Counted from the stretch's first letter, positions 44,989 through 56,205 are shown. The stretch: DNA of 64,000 nucleotides from Microplitis mediator (GCF_029852145.1 NC_079979.1:3210501-3274500); one strand, 5' to 3'. Numbers and translations: made by a program. The notes: generated from the letters alone by a model not told the origin.

Positions 44989-46295
44989 GGGACATTCCAT
45001 GCCAAATCGACAAATTTTTTATCCGACTCCCTTCGATTTTGCTCCATGTTTTCTATCTCTTTCTACCCCCTAAAAGACATTTTTAGGAATTATTTCAGAT
45101 TTTTTTACCCAACGCAAGGAATGTTACGATTTTTTGAAAAAAACCGTTTTTTTTTTTTTAAATCGCTAGAATATTTTAAAAAATTGACTGATTGGGACTA
45201 CATTAAATTGAAAATTTTCGTTTTTTAATGTAGTTTAAAAAAAAAATACGAAAAAAATTTCAGAAGTCCGGATCTATGAAATATTTCGGTTTTTTCGAAG
45301 TAACCGTCATGTTCTCGAAGTCCGACCCCTTCTCTTGTTTTTTTTTACTCAAAAAAAAAAAACTAACTAATTCTGCAAAAATCTGCGCTAGTTTCAAGAT
45401 GTACCGACCATTGCTTTTAATTTTTTTTTTAATTAAAAAAAAAGTTTTTTCGAATTTGGCTTATTTTATGTGACTTGATTATGAAATTTTATTGGCGTGC
45501 TCGTTAAACTTCAGAAGTTGAAAAATAAAATTTTGTTCGAAAATTTTAGGTGGTTATTGTCCAAAAAATTGCGTTTTTTTTTTTTCTATCAAAAAATTCA
45601 CATAAAATATGCCAAATTCGAAATAGTATATGACACACCTCGGGAAGTAAGATAAGAAATGTCTCATACCACATGTAATTGTTGGCCAAGGCGAAGCCGA
45701 GGTCAACAAACATGTGATCTGAGGCTTACTCATTTACTTCCCAAGGAGTGTATACTATTTTTCTCCTCGACGGAGGCGGAAAGCGGCAACTTCGTTTTGC
45801 ACAGCGGGACGAAAGTTGACGCTTTCCGCCCGGAGGCGAGAAAAAACTTTATTTTTAATTCAAAAAAAAATTAGATGCGATCGTCAGCACATCTTGAAAC
45901 TAGCGCAGACTTTTGCAGAATGAGATGAAATTTTTTTCGAGTAAAAGAAAAAATAGAAGGAGTTGGACTTCGAGAAAATGACGGTTATTTCCAAAAAACC
46001 GAAATATTTCAGAGATCCGGTATTCTGAAATTTTTTCGTATTTACTTTTTTAAACTACATTGAAAAACGAAAATTTTCATTTTGGTGTGGTCCCAATGGG
46101 TCAATTTGTGAATAAGTTCTAGCAATTAAAAAAAAATGAGCGGTTTTAAAAAAAAATCGTACCATTCTTTGGATTGGGTAAAAAAATCTAAAATAATTCC
46201 TAAGAACGTTTTTTAGTGAGTTGAAAAAGAGAAAACGTTGATCATAATCGAAGGGGGTCGGGTAAAAAATTTATCGATTTGACGTGGAATGACCC
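44989..46295. mobile_element. TIR element, GGGACATTCCATGCC ends, about 430-bp arms
   Basis: Left end GGGACATTCCATGCCAAATC, right end GATTTGACGTGGAATGACCC, with ATAT outside both. Arms are inverted over about 430 bp, including GCGCTAGTTTCAAGATGT against ACATCTTGAAACTAGCGC. The 450-bp centre holds a second small palindrome (GGAGGCGGAAAGCGGC and GCTTTCCGCCCGGAGGC). No transposase. Confidence 0.75.
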
Positions 46296-47149
46296 ATATG
46301 TATTACAAAATTGACAGAAAATGAACTCAAATAAATTTGAAAACTTTCTAATAATTCATTTCTGCCTAATTTCGGAATTTCATGAGAAGTACCCAGTTAT
46401 ACATGACTACGTATGGTCATATCTGGCCATACATTGCCAATTTACATACATGGCCTTAAGTGCTGATATATGATTCGAATTTCCTAGATAATTATCGATA
46501 ATAATCGATTACTTACACTTGAAATTTAGCGATACTCATTCAAGTAAAGTTCAATTAAACTACAAACGAAATTTTCTGACGACGGTTGGTCGTCTTGCCC
46601 CTACTTATTGTAATGTTGGGACTGTCCATCATATTCACGTGCAAATAAAAATATATGAGTTGAATGTATGAATAATATCTTGAAATATTTTAACAGCTAT
46701 GTGGTGTATTAAATATCTCATATATATATATGTATGCATATGAAAATATTCCTTGATTACAGAGTGCAATCTGTAACTTCATTAATCCACTCTGAATTCA
46801 ACTAATTGTCCGTCATATATTCTCTTTTCCCAATTTTTATTACAATAATTTAAAAAGTTAAAACTGAAAAAGACTCAGTAAAAATAAAAGATAAAGAATG
46901 AAAGAAAAAAAAAATTGTAGTACATGAAAAATAATATCTACATATTAGATTTCATTTATGTATTTTTTTACATATGTGGTCATTAAAAGAATACTTTAAA
47001 TGTTTTATTTCTTAAATAAGATTTTTATTTAAAAAAATAATAATTATGTACGATAATTGAAGCTCTGAGTCACTCATTAATTTTAATGATGGAACATGAT
47101 TTTATTAGAAATTATTAGTTTTAAGACATAAATTTTCTTTAACTCAAGA
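46296..47149. other. AT-rich DNA, no gene
   Basis: 46385-46450 has a CATACATGGCC/GGCCATAC word. Otherwise nothing is recognisable. Confidence 0.5.
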
Positions 47150-48306
47150 AGCTCGAAAATAACGGAATGTTTGGGGGCTAGTACGCAGGGTTAACCGTTT
47201 TTGGGCTGACTAAAAACGTGTTATATTGAATTTAATCAAGAAGATTGAAGATTCAGCTACGTGATTTTCTGAAAGTGCATTATTATCTTCAGCGTCCCCA
47301 TTTCGCTTGCCATTTTTTTATGTATGAAACTGTGTCAAAAAAAAATGACAATCATCGCTCTAGGGCAAACATGAATTCACACTAAATTTTAGTGGTTTCG
47401 AGAAAAATTTTTTCATATTTAAAATCAATTGAAAATCGTTGAGTTTGTTTGTAACCAATAGTAAGGAAAGTAAGGGACTTAACGAGTAATTTTTAATTTT
47501 AAACAATTGTTTACAGTAAAAAATTGTAAAAACTACTCAAACGAATTAGAAAAATAGTAAATAGTGACAAAAATTAATATTCATAATGATTAATAGAGGA
47601 AACGAGATATTTCAAATTTTCGAAAATCGAAAAAAATGATGATCATAGAAGTCCTACTATCAGACCATACTGAAATACTGATTGAGATGGTTAAGGTAGC
47701 AATCGACGCGTTTAATTAAGTTCTAAAGCTGATCAAATTTTGAATTCGATTTATCGAGTTGTTTTTGAGATATTTCAGAAAAAATAAAAAAAATTTTTTT
47801 TTTAATTCTTTCGACAACGGTTTCTTTTGAACGAATGAACCGATTTTGATGATTGAGGTGACATTCGACGCGGCTTATAAAGCTCTAAAGTACAGTCCAT
47901 TTTGGAATCAATCTATCGAGCACATTAAAAGTTATCAAAAAAAAACATTTTTGAAACAATTTTATTTTTGGAATATCTCTGAACGAGCCCTACCGATCAA
48001 GCCCAATTTTTTTACAGCTTCAGAATATTGACAAGCCGCGTCGAATGACACCTTGAAGTTCAAAGTCGGTCCATTCGTTCAAAAGATACAGGTATTTACA
48101 TACCTACATACGTACATACATACATACATACATACACACATACATACATACATAAATACACTCGGACATCATCTTGAAATTAGTCAAAATAGCTTCCTAG
48201 GACCTTAAAACGTCGACATCTGATGATAATTCGATTTTCGTAAATCGGACCGAAACCAATAACTTCCCGAATTTTTGAAAATTTACAATTTTCTTTGTGG
48301 GAAGTT
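47150..48306 (+). mobile_element. AACTTCCCGC-family element cutting a Polinton polymerase gene
   Basis: 47150-47210 resembles the left-end words in inverse form. 47690-48306 matches 22540-23030 closely and ends GAATTTTTGAAAATTT then TTTGTGGGAAGTTAAAA. Polymerase coding begins immediately after the right end, so this insertion removed or displaced the 5' part of that gene. Confidence 0.65.
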
Positions 48307-48888
48307 AAAAATTACATTATACACATAAAAAATTTACAACAATGTTTAGAACTAGGGTTAAGACTAATCAAAATTAACCGTGTCCTGCGTTTCAAGCAGT
48401 CAACATGGCTTAAATCATACATTGATAAGAATACAGACTGTAGAAAAGCAGCTAAAAATGAGTTTGAAAAAAACTTTTTTAAACTGATGAATAACGCAGT
48501 CTTTGGTATGACTATGTAGGATGAAAATAATGGTCAAATCATGGCGGAATTTGCTGGGCTTAGAACTAAATTGTATGCATTTAAAACGCTCAACAGTGAC
48601 AAGCCGAAAAAACGTGCAAAGGGGGTTAAAGGTCCTACTTTACGCTCTATCACGTTTGATGATTTCAAACGGTGTCTCTATGATCATGTCAATCTTACCA
48701 AGCATCAATATCTAATAAAAAGTGAAAAACATGAGGTAAAAACCATCAGACAGGACAAACTAGCACTGAGCTGGAGTGATGATAAGCGACAGCTAATTGA
48801 TGGCAGCACAGATACCCTACCCTGGGGATATTCAACAACAACAACTATGGATGATGGAAAAGTCATAAAGAAAAGAAAATTATTGTAA
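48307..48888 (+). pseudogene. polB: Polinton/Maverick family B DNA polymerase, C-terminal fragment
   Basis: The first stretch contains [18 protein letters not shown] and then KLMNNAVFG, the NNAxxG helix of the polymerase fingers. A TAG follows at 48517. The next stretch starts DENNGQIMAEFAGLR and continues KPKKRAKGVKG, SEKHEVKTIRQDKLALS, WSDDKRQ and LPWGY. These are the usual C-terminal blocks of protein-primed polB in Polintons, which copies the element's own DNA. The piece between, which in intact enzymes carries the YxDTDS palm motif, is missing, so this is an internally deleted, inactive gene. The integrase faces it on the other strand about 1.25 kb downstream, a plausible Polinton arrangement. 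Confidence 0.8.
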
Positions 48889-49100
48889 ATAATAATAAGA
48901 CTTAAGTTTGTAAATAATTAGTTTTAAGGCTTTTGTAAATAAAGAATACTTATAAATAATGTGAAAAATTTTTGTTTATTACATATCAGATTTATTAATC
49001 CAGCTGTTGTGGGAGCTATCGAAGCCGAGCCACTTTACATAAACCTTATTATCACGGGTCTTTATGATTTTTCTACTAAATAGATGTCTGGATACTTGAC

Positions 49101-49963
49101 TGTAACGGGGTGAAATTCATGTTTTAATCAAAATTCAAATTTAAATTCAAATTCGACTCGCGCCGAAACGAGAGCGACCTCCTCCTACAACAACAGCCGA
49201 TAATTGAACAGTCCACTTATCGCTGGGGTCACTGCTGTCGAGTTTTGGGGACAGTTTTGTTTTAGTCGATGTTGGCCAACTTGCGAGTGAGGGGTATAAG
49301 GCTCGGCGATTGTCGAGAGAGGCTCTCTTGGTTTTGGCATTCACCGAAGACGGACGCATTACCCGCAACTATACAATCCAATATAAAATTTCATACTTAA
49401 CATCTCGTACAAGCTATTCGTACATACGCCATTGCCAAGAGCATATAAGCCCACTGGTAAGTGGAAGCTTATTCTGGAAAATATAAATTACTGTGGATTT
49501 TTGGAATATTTATCTGGAAGTGAATATCGAGGACGGAGGACTTGGTTCTGAGAGTGAGGAGCAACACCACCATTGGAGTTTTGGCGGCTTGGAACTGTGT
49601 TGGAGGATAGTGTGAAGTGAGTGGAGTCTTTCTTGTGAAAATTTGTAATAGAGTCATTTGTCATTGTTAATAGAGTCATTTGGTATTGTTAATAGAGTCA
49701 TTTGAGCAGTATTATAAAATAGAGTCATTTGAGCAATATTATAAAATAGAGTCATTGAGAAATATCATAGAGTAGAGTCATTATAGAAACATTTTCAAGG
49801 TCAAAATATTGTCGAGTCATATTCACCATGCATTTTAATTATTGTTCACCGTCATCATAAATTTTTGTAAGACGACCCGTCTTCAATAAATACCAGACTC
49901 ATTTTCTTCTTTAAATTTCTTATTAATTATTTAAAAATATTTCCCTTATAAGTATAAGTTACA
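49101..49963 (+). mobile_element. Probable LTR inserted between polB and integrase
   Basis: Starts TGTAACGGGGTGAAATTC and ends AAGTATAAGTTACA, complementary TGTAAC/GTTACA ends as in Gypsy-type LTRs. AATAAA is near 49887. 49650-49790 repeats AGAGTCATTTGAGCAATATT several times. I could not confirm a target duplication, so the borders are tentative. Confidence 0.5.
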
Positions 49964-50509
49964 ACATATCTCTCTCTCTTAACTTTTAATTCACTGCGTG
50001 GTCCAGTCGGGTTTTACCCTCACCTGGAGATCCTGAGCATAGTTAGACAGGTTGACAAAACACCTGAAGTTTTGTACATGAGTGGGATATTTGTTGCATG
50101 GAGACCACAAATAAATTCATGTAATAAGTACACCCATTACATGACTTTGTTGAGTTCTTCAGGGTAAAATCCACTCTCAATTGGCTTATCCTGATAGTCA
50201 ACGAGCCTGTACATTGTTGGATTTGTATTCTGCACTACCTTGATTGTAAAAATTTCAGTGGTCGAGTTGGGTGTGTAGCCTTTTTCAAATACATGTTTGT
50301 ACTTGCTGATTCGAACTTTGTCTCCAACTTTGAATTATTTCTTTTGTGCTTGCTGTTGGGCTTGAAGAGGTTTGTATATTTTTTCAAATATCTGCTTCTC
50401 ATTTTTAGCAGTTACATCAATAGGTTCCAGTTGAATAGTACGATGTTTTCTAGTATTATATTTATGTACCAAATCTTTCAATTTATCATTTTATTTAGTT
50501 GAAAATTAT

Positions 50510-50748
50510 ACCATTTTATATAGTGGAAACCTAAACATGCAAACCTCTCAATAAGACAATTTATAGATAAATTGAGAAAAATATAGATAGCCCGAACTGG
50601 GAATCGAACCCAGACCAATTCGGTAACGCGCCGAGTGCTCTACCAGTTGAGCTATCCGGCCCTATACTATATTCCGTTCAATTTGATCTATAACTTATTG
50701 AGCCACACCGTCCTTCTTACGGTAATACACCATTTTATATAGTGGAAA
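50510..50748 (-). mobile_element. Insert in the integrase: tRNA-like gene within inverted repeats
   Basis: ACCATTTTATATAGTGGAAA is present exactly twice, at 50510-50529 and 50729-50748. The 199 bp between contain inverted arms of about 42 bp: CTCAATAAG...TTATAGAT..AAATTGA on one side and its reverse on the other. The tRNA-like sequence sits in the middle. A weaker third copy of the flanking word lies at about 50487, so the direct repeat may belong to the element rather than be a target duplication. Confidence 0.6.
50589..50661 (-). tRNA. tRNA-like gene, anticodon uncertain (probably pseudo)
   Basis: 73 nt with D stem GCTC/GAGC, T arm CTGGG TTCGATT CCCAG, a near-consensus A box (TAGCTCAACTGG) and a perfect B box (GGTTCGATTCC). 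The acceptor stem pairs 6 of 7, with one G-G mismatch. The anticodon stem CTCGG/CCGAA has one mismatch. The loop reads CGCGTTA, putting G instead of U at position 33 and CGT at 34-36. That is not a normal decoding loop, so a pol III-transcribable tRNA-derived element is more likely than a working tRNA. Confidence 0.6.
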
Positions 50749-51183
50749 TCAATCCACTTATAATTTCCACGAGTGGTAAATTGACGCCACATGTTATTCT
50801 TAAGTGTTCGATTAAAACGTTCACATATCGATGCCTTCAAGTTGCTGAATGTCGAGTATATGTTGATGTTTTTACGTTTCATACGTTCTTGAAATTCTTT
50901 ATTATAAAATTCTTTTCCTTGATCAACATGCAGATTTTCAGGAACACGTCCTTGCTGAAATACAGATTTCATTGCACTAGTGATATCACTACCACTTTTA
51001 TTTTTAATTGGAACAGCCCAGGCATACTTTGAAAATATATATATGACAGTCAGCAGATACTTATATCCTTTATTTGATGTTGCGTAGGGTATCATTTCAA
51101 CTAAATCAGCTTGCCAAGTCTCATCAAGTCCTTGAATGTCAACATGACGACGTTGGTAATTTCTACGTGCTGGTTTGTGGATC

Positions 51184-51492
51184 TCATACGCTATTATTGC
51201 TTTTTTGTTCTCCATTGTCAAGAACTTTTCCTTCCAATTTTGTGATTTGTTGTGTATTACGATTGACTAAGTCTTTTCGAGTCTTTTGTTGGTTTGCTTT
51301 TAGAAAATTCAATTCTGACTCCAATGTTGCTATTTGAGCATGCAAATGTGAAATGAGTTCTGATTGATCATTTCTTATGTTATTATACATTTTTGATAAT
51401 TCTCTGTGTATAAAATCACGTATGAATTGCACTGATGCTGCATCATTATTATCTGTAGGATTTCCTAGATTGCATAATCTTTTATACTCCAT
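51184..51492 (-). CDS. Polinton-associated coiled-coil protein (small)
   Basis: 102 codons starting MEYKRLCNLGNPTDNNDAAS. The NLGxPTDxxDAA-x-FI opening resembles the short linker found at the start of some viral fibre-like proteins; that is inference. Two-thirds of the protein is a helical, Glu/Leu/Asn-rich coiled coil (residues about 45-90). It overlaps the 5' end of the integrase fragment by 38 bp in another frame. Orientation and position put it in the Polinton, but its function is unknown to me. Confidence 0.5.
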   Translation of the reverse strand: MEYKRLCNLGNPTDNNDAASVQFIRDFIHRELSKMYNNIRNDQSELISHLHAQIATLESELNFLKANQQKTRKDLVNRNTQQITKLEGKVLDNGEQKSNNSV

Positions 51493-51537
51493 ATCAAACT
51501 GTCCAGAGTAAATGACAAAATATTCTTGAATGCCCTG

Positions 51538-51885
51538 CTAATAAATGATTCCTGCTTCTCGCAATTCCTCAATAGTTGAGATAATTTCATTGGTATGGCT
51601 TTGATTACCAGCTGCTTGCGATGCCATAAGTAAACGAAGACGTTCTACTAGTTCATTCGGATCATCCCAATAGACGTAATACATATGTGCTTTCTTCTTC
51701 CTTGCAATCATAAGTCGAGGTAATCCTTTACCTTTCAGTGACTTTGTATGTTTAACAAGAAAATCAGCGATATACTTATTATACTTGGGAGTTGAGTCTT
51801 CATAAAGAGGGTGAGGGATAAATTCTGTCACGCACCGTAGAAGACAATACCCATCTGAAAAGCATAAACTGCCCCTCATATGCAT
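51538..51885 (-). CDS. Polinton-associated ORF with WDDPNELVERLRLL motif, 5' truncated
   Basis: 115 codons. The distinctive part is YYVYWDDPNELVERLRLL followed by ASQAAGNQSHTNEIIS and a short Glu-rich end. I associate this motif with an uncharacterised protein repeatedly found next to mobile-element genes in invertebrates, from memory only. The N-terminus is missing, since the R1-type LINE begins just upstream at about 51890. It ends 46 bp before the start of the coiled-coil ORF, in the same direction as the integrase. Confidence 0.5.
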   Translation of the reverse strand: MHMRGSLCFSDGYCLLRCVTEFIPHPLYEDSTPKYNKYIADFLVKHTKSLKGKGLPRLMIARKKKAHMYYVYWDDPNELVERLRLLMASQAAGNQSHTNEIISTIEELREAGIIY

Positions 51886-52057
51886 ATTGCCCTCCGTGTG
51901 CCGGACTCCTCCCCCAAGGATGTATCACTTGATTTTACTCTAAGTAGATAACTGTATCCTTGGGGGCCCTACCGGCTAAAAACTTCACTCTCTTCCTTCT
52001 TCGGACCTAGCACTGCGGGACCGCGTGAGCATTACTTCGCAGTGCTAGTCCTCCTCT

Positions 52058-55000
52058 TCATGTCGCCGTCGCTGTCTCTCTTCTCACTACTTGGTTCTCT
52101 TCCTTCTTCTTTTCCATCAACACTTCTCGGGCGTACGTTGTCATGGTCTTAAAATTATCCACCGTCGCCAACATCCAAGGTATCACCAGGTCAGCGGCAT
52201 TTGGCACTTCTTTCTCCCCCTGAAAGCGCAGGCGTATTTCAGACCAACGCTGACAGGAAAAGAAAGTGTGCTCGGTAGAGTCGACAACTTGCGGACAGTA
52301 CTGGCAATAAGGATTGGTTCGGATCCTCATGCGATACAAGTACTCATTAAACTGGCCATGACCGGACAGAAATTGGGAAAGGTAGTAATCCACCTCTCCT
52401 TCTTTCCGTGAAATCCAGTCACGGACTCGTTTAATGAGCCTGAATGTCCAACGTCCCGTTTCCGCAGATTCCCATCGCTCTTGCCAGAGTTTCAGGGTTT
52501 CCTCGCGTTCTCGAGCCTTAACTTTTTCCAGCGGTTCTTGCCCAGCCCGACGGGCATCCCAGATGCGTCTCCTCTCGAACCCTAAAAGGTCGATCGGAAT
52601 CACACCTGCGATGACCATCACGGCTGCTTCAGATACCGTTCGGTAAGCGAAAGCTATCCTCAGTGCGCCTCTCCGTTGAACAGATGCCAGTCGTCGACGA
52701 TCGCATTCTACTTTAAGTGACTCACACCAGATTTCTGCTCCGTAAAGCATTATCGAGTTTGAGACACTTATGAGAGCCCGTCTACGGCTGCTCCTCGGTC
52801 CTCCGACGTTCGGCATCAACCGAGAAAGGTTGGCTACCAACGTTGCCGCTTTATTAGCCGCACCGACAATCTGATCGCGAAACGTAAGTTTCGTATCGAT
52901 CGTCACCCCGAGGTATTTCAGAGAACTTCCACTCTCGACGTGTTGATCCACGACGAGAGCACGGAAAGGACTCGGAAACCACCTCTGGGCTGTGAGTACT
53001 ATAACCTCAGTTTTTGCCTTAGCTAATGCTATACCATAGTCATTTAGCCAAGCGTCCACTTTGGTCACGACCAGGCTTGCTAATCTGTGCGCACTCTCGT
53101 AAGGGCGTGCAAGGATTAGTGCTGCCACGTCATCAGTAAACCCCTCCAGTATCACCTCACTCGGTAGGTCTAGACGTAGAAGTGCGTTGTAAAGGATGAT
53201 CCAGAGTTCCGGTTCTAAGACAGAACCCTGAGCCGCTCCTCCACTCAGCTTCTTCATCATCTCGCCAAAAGTAGTCTCATAGATCAAAAAACGATCACGT
53301 AAGTAATCGTCAATGATCCGAATGAGATACTCGGACAGACCTAATTTCCGAAGCGCTTTCATTATATCCGGCCATCGTGCCGCTTTGAATGCATTTTTGA
53401 CATCGAATGTCATCATAATGCACACTGGACGGGATCGATGGTTTCCCGTCTAAGCTCTTTTGGCAAATGAAAGCGCTTCCGAAATAGCACCGATTGTGCT
53501 GCGACCCAGCCGAAAACCATGTTGGTTTTTCGCTAGACCACCGGCATCCGCAACTTCAATTCTCAGTCGATTTCGAATCAACGATTCGAGAATTTTTCCA
53601 GCTACGTCCAGCATGCAAAGTGGCCTGTAGGACGAAGGAGTAAAAGGTGGACCTTTTCCTTTGTCCAACAGGACTAACCTTTGCAGCTTCCATCGTGCAG
53701 GAAAAACTCCAACCGAAATGCAGGAGTTGTAAGCACATAAAAGCAGTTGTTCGTGCTGAGGGAGGAGGGCCTTGTAAACCTCAACGGGGATACCGTCGGG
53801 ACCCGGGGCCTTTCCTCCTTTAAGACTCTTTACAACCACCCACAGTTCAGCTGCTGAGAAAGGTGGACACTCGTCATCGGATATAGTCCAGACTGTACTG
53901 TCTCGATCCTCATGCTCCGGAAACAGGACTCTGACTATTTCCTGCATCGCATCAGGTTCCATAGGTGATACTGGACTGCGACCTAGGAATTTTCGAGTAA
54001 CCATCTGGTAGCCAAGGCCCCATACATCATTATCTACTTCTTCGCAGACCGCCTTCCAACATCTTCCTTTGCTTTCTTTGATCACCATAACCAGTCGCTT
54101 CTTCGCCGCTTTATACTCTTCGTTCTTCTGCTGCCCAGAATCACGCTTTCGCATCCTGAGTGCTTGCCTCCGAAGACGCAAACACTCAGCCCTGAGCAGC
54201 GTGATCTCATCAGTCCTCCAGTAAGCTGGTTTTCTGAGTGAGCTCGCAGAACGTCGAGGAATCGCAGCGTCGCAGCCTAAAATGATAGCCTTCATCGTAC
54301 GGCCAACAATCATCTCAACATCTTCGCGCATCTCAGCAGACATAGGAGGGAAGGCCTTAACGCTGTCTGAGACTGCCTTTTGTAAATCATCCCCATCCAG
54401 CCTCGAAAGCCTCCAACCTACTCGCTTCATTGATCGCTGGGACACAATCGCAGGGTTTTCCCGTAGATCGTGTACCGTATACGAGATGTATTGATGATCG
54501 CTAGCCGTAAACTCCTCCAAAACGACCCAGTCCGAGATCACTGCGGCTATCCGTTGGGTAGCAAAGGTGAGGTCAATAATTGACCCACGTGTGCCAACCC
54601 TACGGAAAGTTGCGGTGTTTCCCTTATTTATAATGATAAGATCGAGACCTGCCATCATGTCCAAGAGCTCAGTACCGCGCGTGTCGGTCCATTCCATCCC
54701 CTAATCGATAGATTTCGCATTGAAATCACCACCTATCACGATTTCTCCCTCAAGAATGTAAACGACTCTTTCGAGTTCATTCACCCTCTTTCGGAAGTCA
54801 GCGATAGGCTCGTTGGGAGTAAAATAGCACGACACGAAGGTGATCGCAGGCGTAACTACCCATACAATACCATCCCTGGATCCACTGTCCTTCACGGAAA
54901 CAGACCCTAGGTCCGAAATCCAGATTGCCGCTGTCCCCGAAGGGTCACAGAACCAATTTGGTCCGGACGCTGAATGGTATTGCTCTAAAACCAGAACAAT

Positions 55001-55087
55001 ATCCATTCTGCAGTCTTGTCTCCGCGCCAGAAGTAGATTCAGCGATGTCCTGCACCGTTGTAGGTTCGCCTGCAGCACCTTAGCCAT
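52058..55087 (-). pseudogene. R1-clade ORF2: endonuclease and reverse transcriptase, two nonsense codons
   Basis: 1010 codons in one frame with two TAG stops. At 54701-54703 TAG stands where the family has Trp, just after GGDFNAKSID; the other is at 53450-53452, after SFAKRA. There are no frameshifts. Order: AP endonuclease (QANLQRCR, GGDFNAKS, SDHQYISY), thumb-side linker, then reverse transcriptase. The RT has GGKAPGPDGIP, SYRPLCMLD, QHGFRLGRST, MTFDVKNAF, GGAAQGSVLEPELW and the catalytic block FTDDVA at about 53130, where most relatives have FADD. It ends with a zinc finger (CQYCPQ...HTFFSC). It would nick target DNA and copy its RNA by target-primed reverse transcription. Only two point changes separate it from an open frame, so it died fairly recently. 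Confidence 0.9.
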
Positions 55088-55165
55088 TCTTATGGGAAGT
55101 GCAACGCCTTGAACCGATTACGTGATCGACAGATCGCCCGTCCCCTACTGCCGCACAGAGGATAT
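55080..55165 (-). pseudogene. R1-clade ORF1 (gag), last codons only
   Basis: The final 27 or so codons read CRDILCAAVGDGRSVDHVIG then SRRC, a CCHC-type knuckle end typical of R1 gag proteins. The stop TAA is part of ATGGCTAA, so ORF1 and ORF2 overlap by 8 bp, the arrangement known from R1-group elements. The rest of ORF1 is lost by 5' truncation. Confidence 0.55.
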
Positions 55166-55295
55166 CTCTACATTCTGATCTTTTAAACTTCTGTAAGTAC
55201 TTTCGAAAAAATTTAATTATTTCACGCAATTTTTAGTTAACAAAGAAAAATGTTCGTTATGCGTACGATGTTTTGCAAAAATGATATTTGTTAGT

Positions 55296-55852
55296 TGTTC
55301 AGTCACGAGCTTGGGCAATTTGAAAAGCTTCGTGCATTTCCGCTACGATCGGGAGTATCCGAACTCGCTACTGACTTAAGTGTCAGTATAGTGCCGGGTC
55401 ACTCGCTATTTTGGCCTGACACATACAATTTCTTGCTCATGACCGTGCCACGGCGGCATGAGAACCCGCTACCAGCCGGCCAATCAGAGAAATTGGCGGC
55501 TAACTATTTCCTGTTGGCGCGTTTTTAAGCCAATGGACAAATTCGTAACTGCAGCCATGCTGCCGCGTTACCACCGAGCAGCCACGAAGGAAGAAGATGC
55601 CGTCTCAATATCCAATCTACATCGTGCAGTCTTACTAACTACCACGCGTGTTATACCGCTTTACTCGTCGCATTCGCTATTGCTTATTTATCTTTTCGCA
55701 TTCGCTTTCTAATGTTAATTCTCACCATATTTAACTGTATAAAGTGTAAATAAATAACCAAATTATTTATTGATACAATCTGTGTAATTTTTAATTGTTA
55801 AAATTCCATCACACCTAAACTAGATCCTTCTTACGCATTCGCTCACTTTACA
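55296..55852 (+). mobile_element. Solo LTR, family 1 copy 2
   Basis: 557 bp from TGTTCAGTCACGAGC to CTCACTTTACA, with GTTAGT directly outside both ends (55290-55295, 55853-55858). CCGGCCAATCAGAGAAATTG matches 6760-7512 read on the other strand, and AATAAATAA at about 55750 fits a polyadenylation site. Frames inside it mirror those of the first copy and are not genes. Confidence 0.88.
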
Positions 55853-55858
55853 GTTAGT

Positions 55859-56205
55859 CAATTACTAACAATTAATTTTCACCAGCGTCAGTGGTGCGGT
55901 GAATAGGTATTTATTAAATGTTCAAAGATTGAATAAAAAATGATAGTGGCTATTTCGATAAAAATTTTAGTGAATTTGTTAAATTTTCTGGTTCGGAAAC
56001 CAATCTCCGTGAAACAAATGAAAAATTTTGGGTTGTGTAGAATTTTATAAGGATTTCACAACCTACCATTACAACCCTATAAACTCTGTTAAGAATCGAC
56101 AAACATCTCTTGTTTTTTTTTCCTTTCTTTTATTACTTTATAATATTAAACTATTTAATTATTAAGTATGCTTCATATCTATAAGGGAATAAACGCTCGC
56201 TCTGT
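55859..56205. other. Short intergenic stretch, no gene
   Basis: AT-rich; it may include the 5' flank of the transposase gene that starts at about 56206. Confidence 0.45.

Larger units (their letters stand above)
50137..51221 (-). pseudogene. Polinton/Maverick integrase (retroviral-type), interrupted
   Basis: The DDE core is visible: first Asp in TWQADLVEMIPYA, second in NLHVDQGKEFYN, and Glu in ICERFNRTLKNNMW. After WIDF the frame is broken by a 265-bp insert. It resumes near 50470 with NTRKHRTIQLEPIDV, then a stop at the position of a Lys-rich linker. The chromo/SH3-like tail follows (FKVGDKVRISKYKHVFEKGY, IESGFYPEELNKV), ending in TAA at 50137. The protein would integrate linear Polinton DNA. 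The N-terminal zinc-binding part is not in frame before residue 1, so the 5' end is also damaged. Clear homology, non-functional. Confidence 0.85.
51890..55170 (-). mobile_element. R1-clade non-LTR retrotransposon, 5' truncated
   Basis: Contains the end of ORF1, a full-length ORF2 and about 165 bp of 3' UTR. It is much more G+C-rich than its surroundings. It lies in the Polinton between its ORFs and the solo LTR at 55296. Neither border shows a clear target duplication or poly(A) tail, both common for this clade. Confidence 0.75.
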
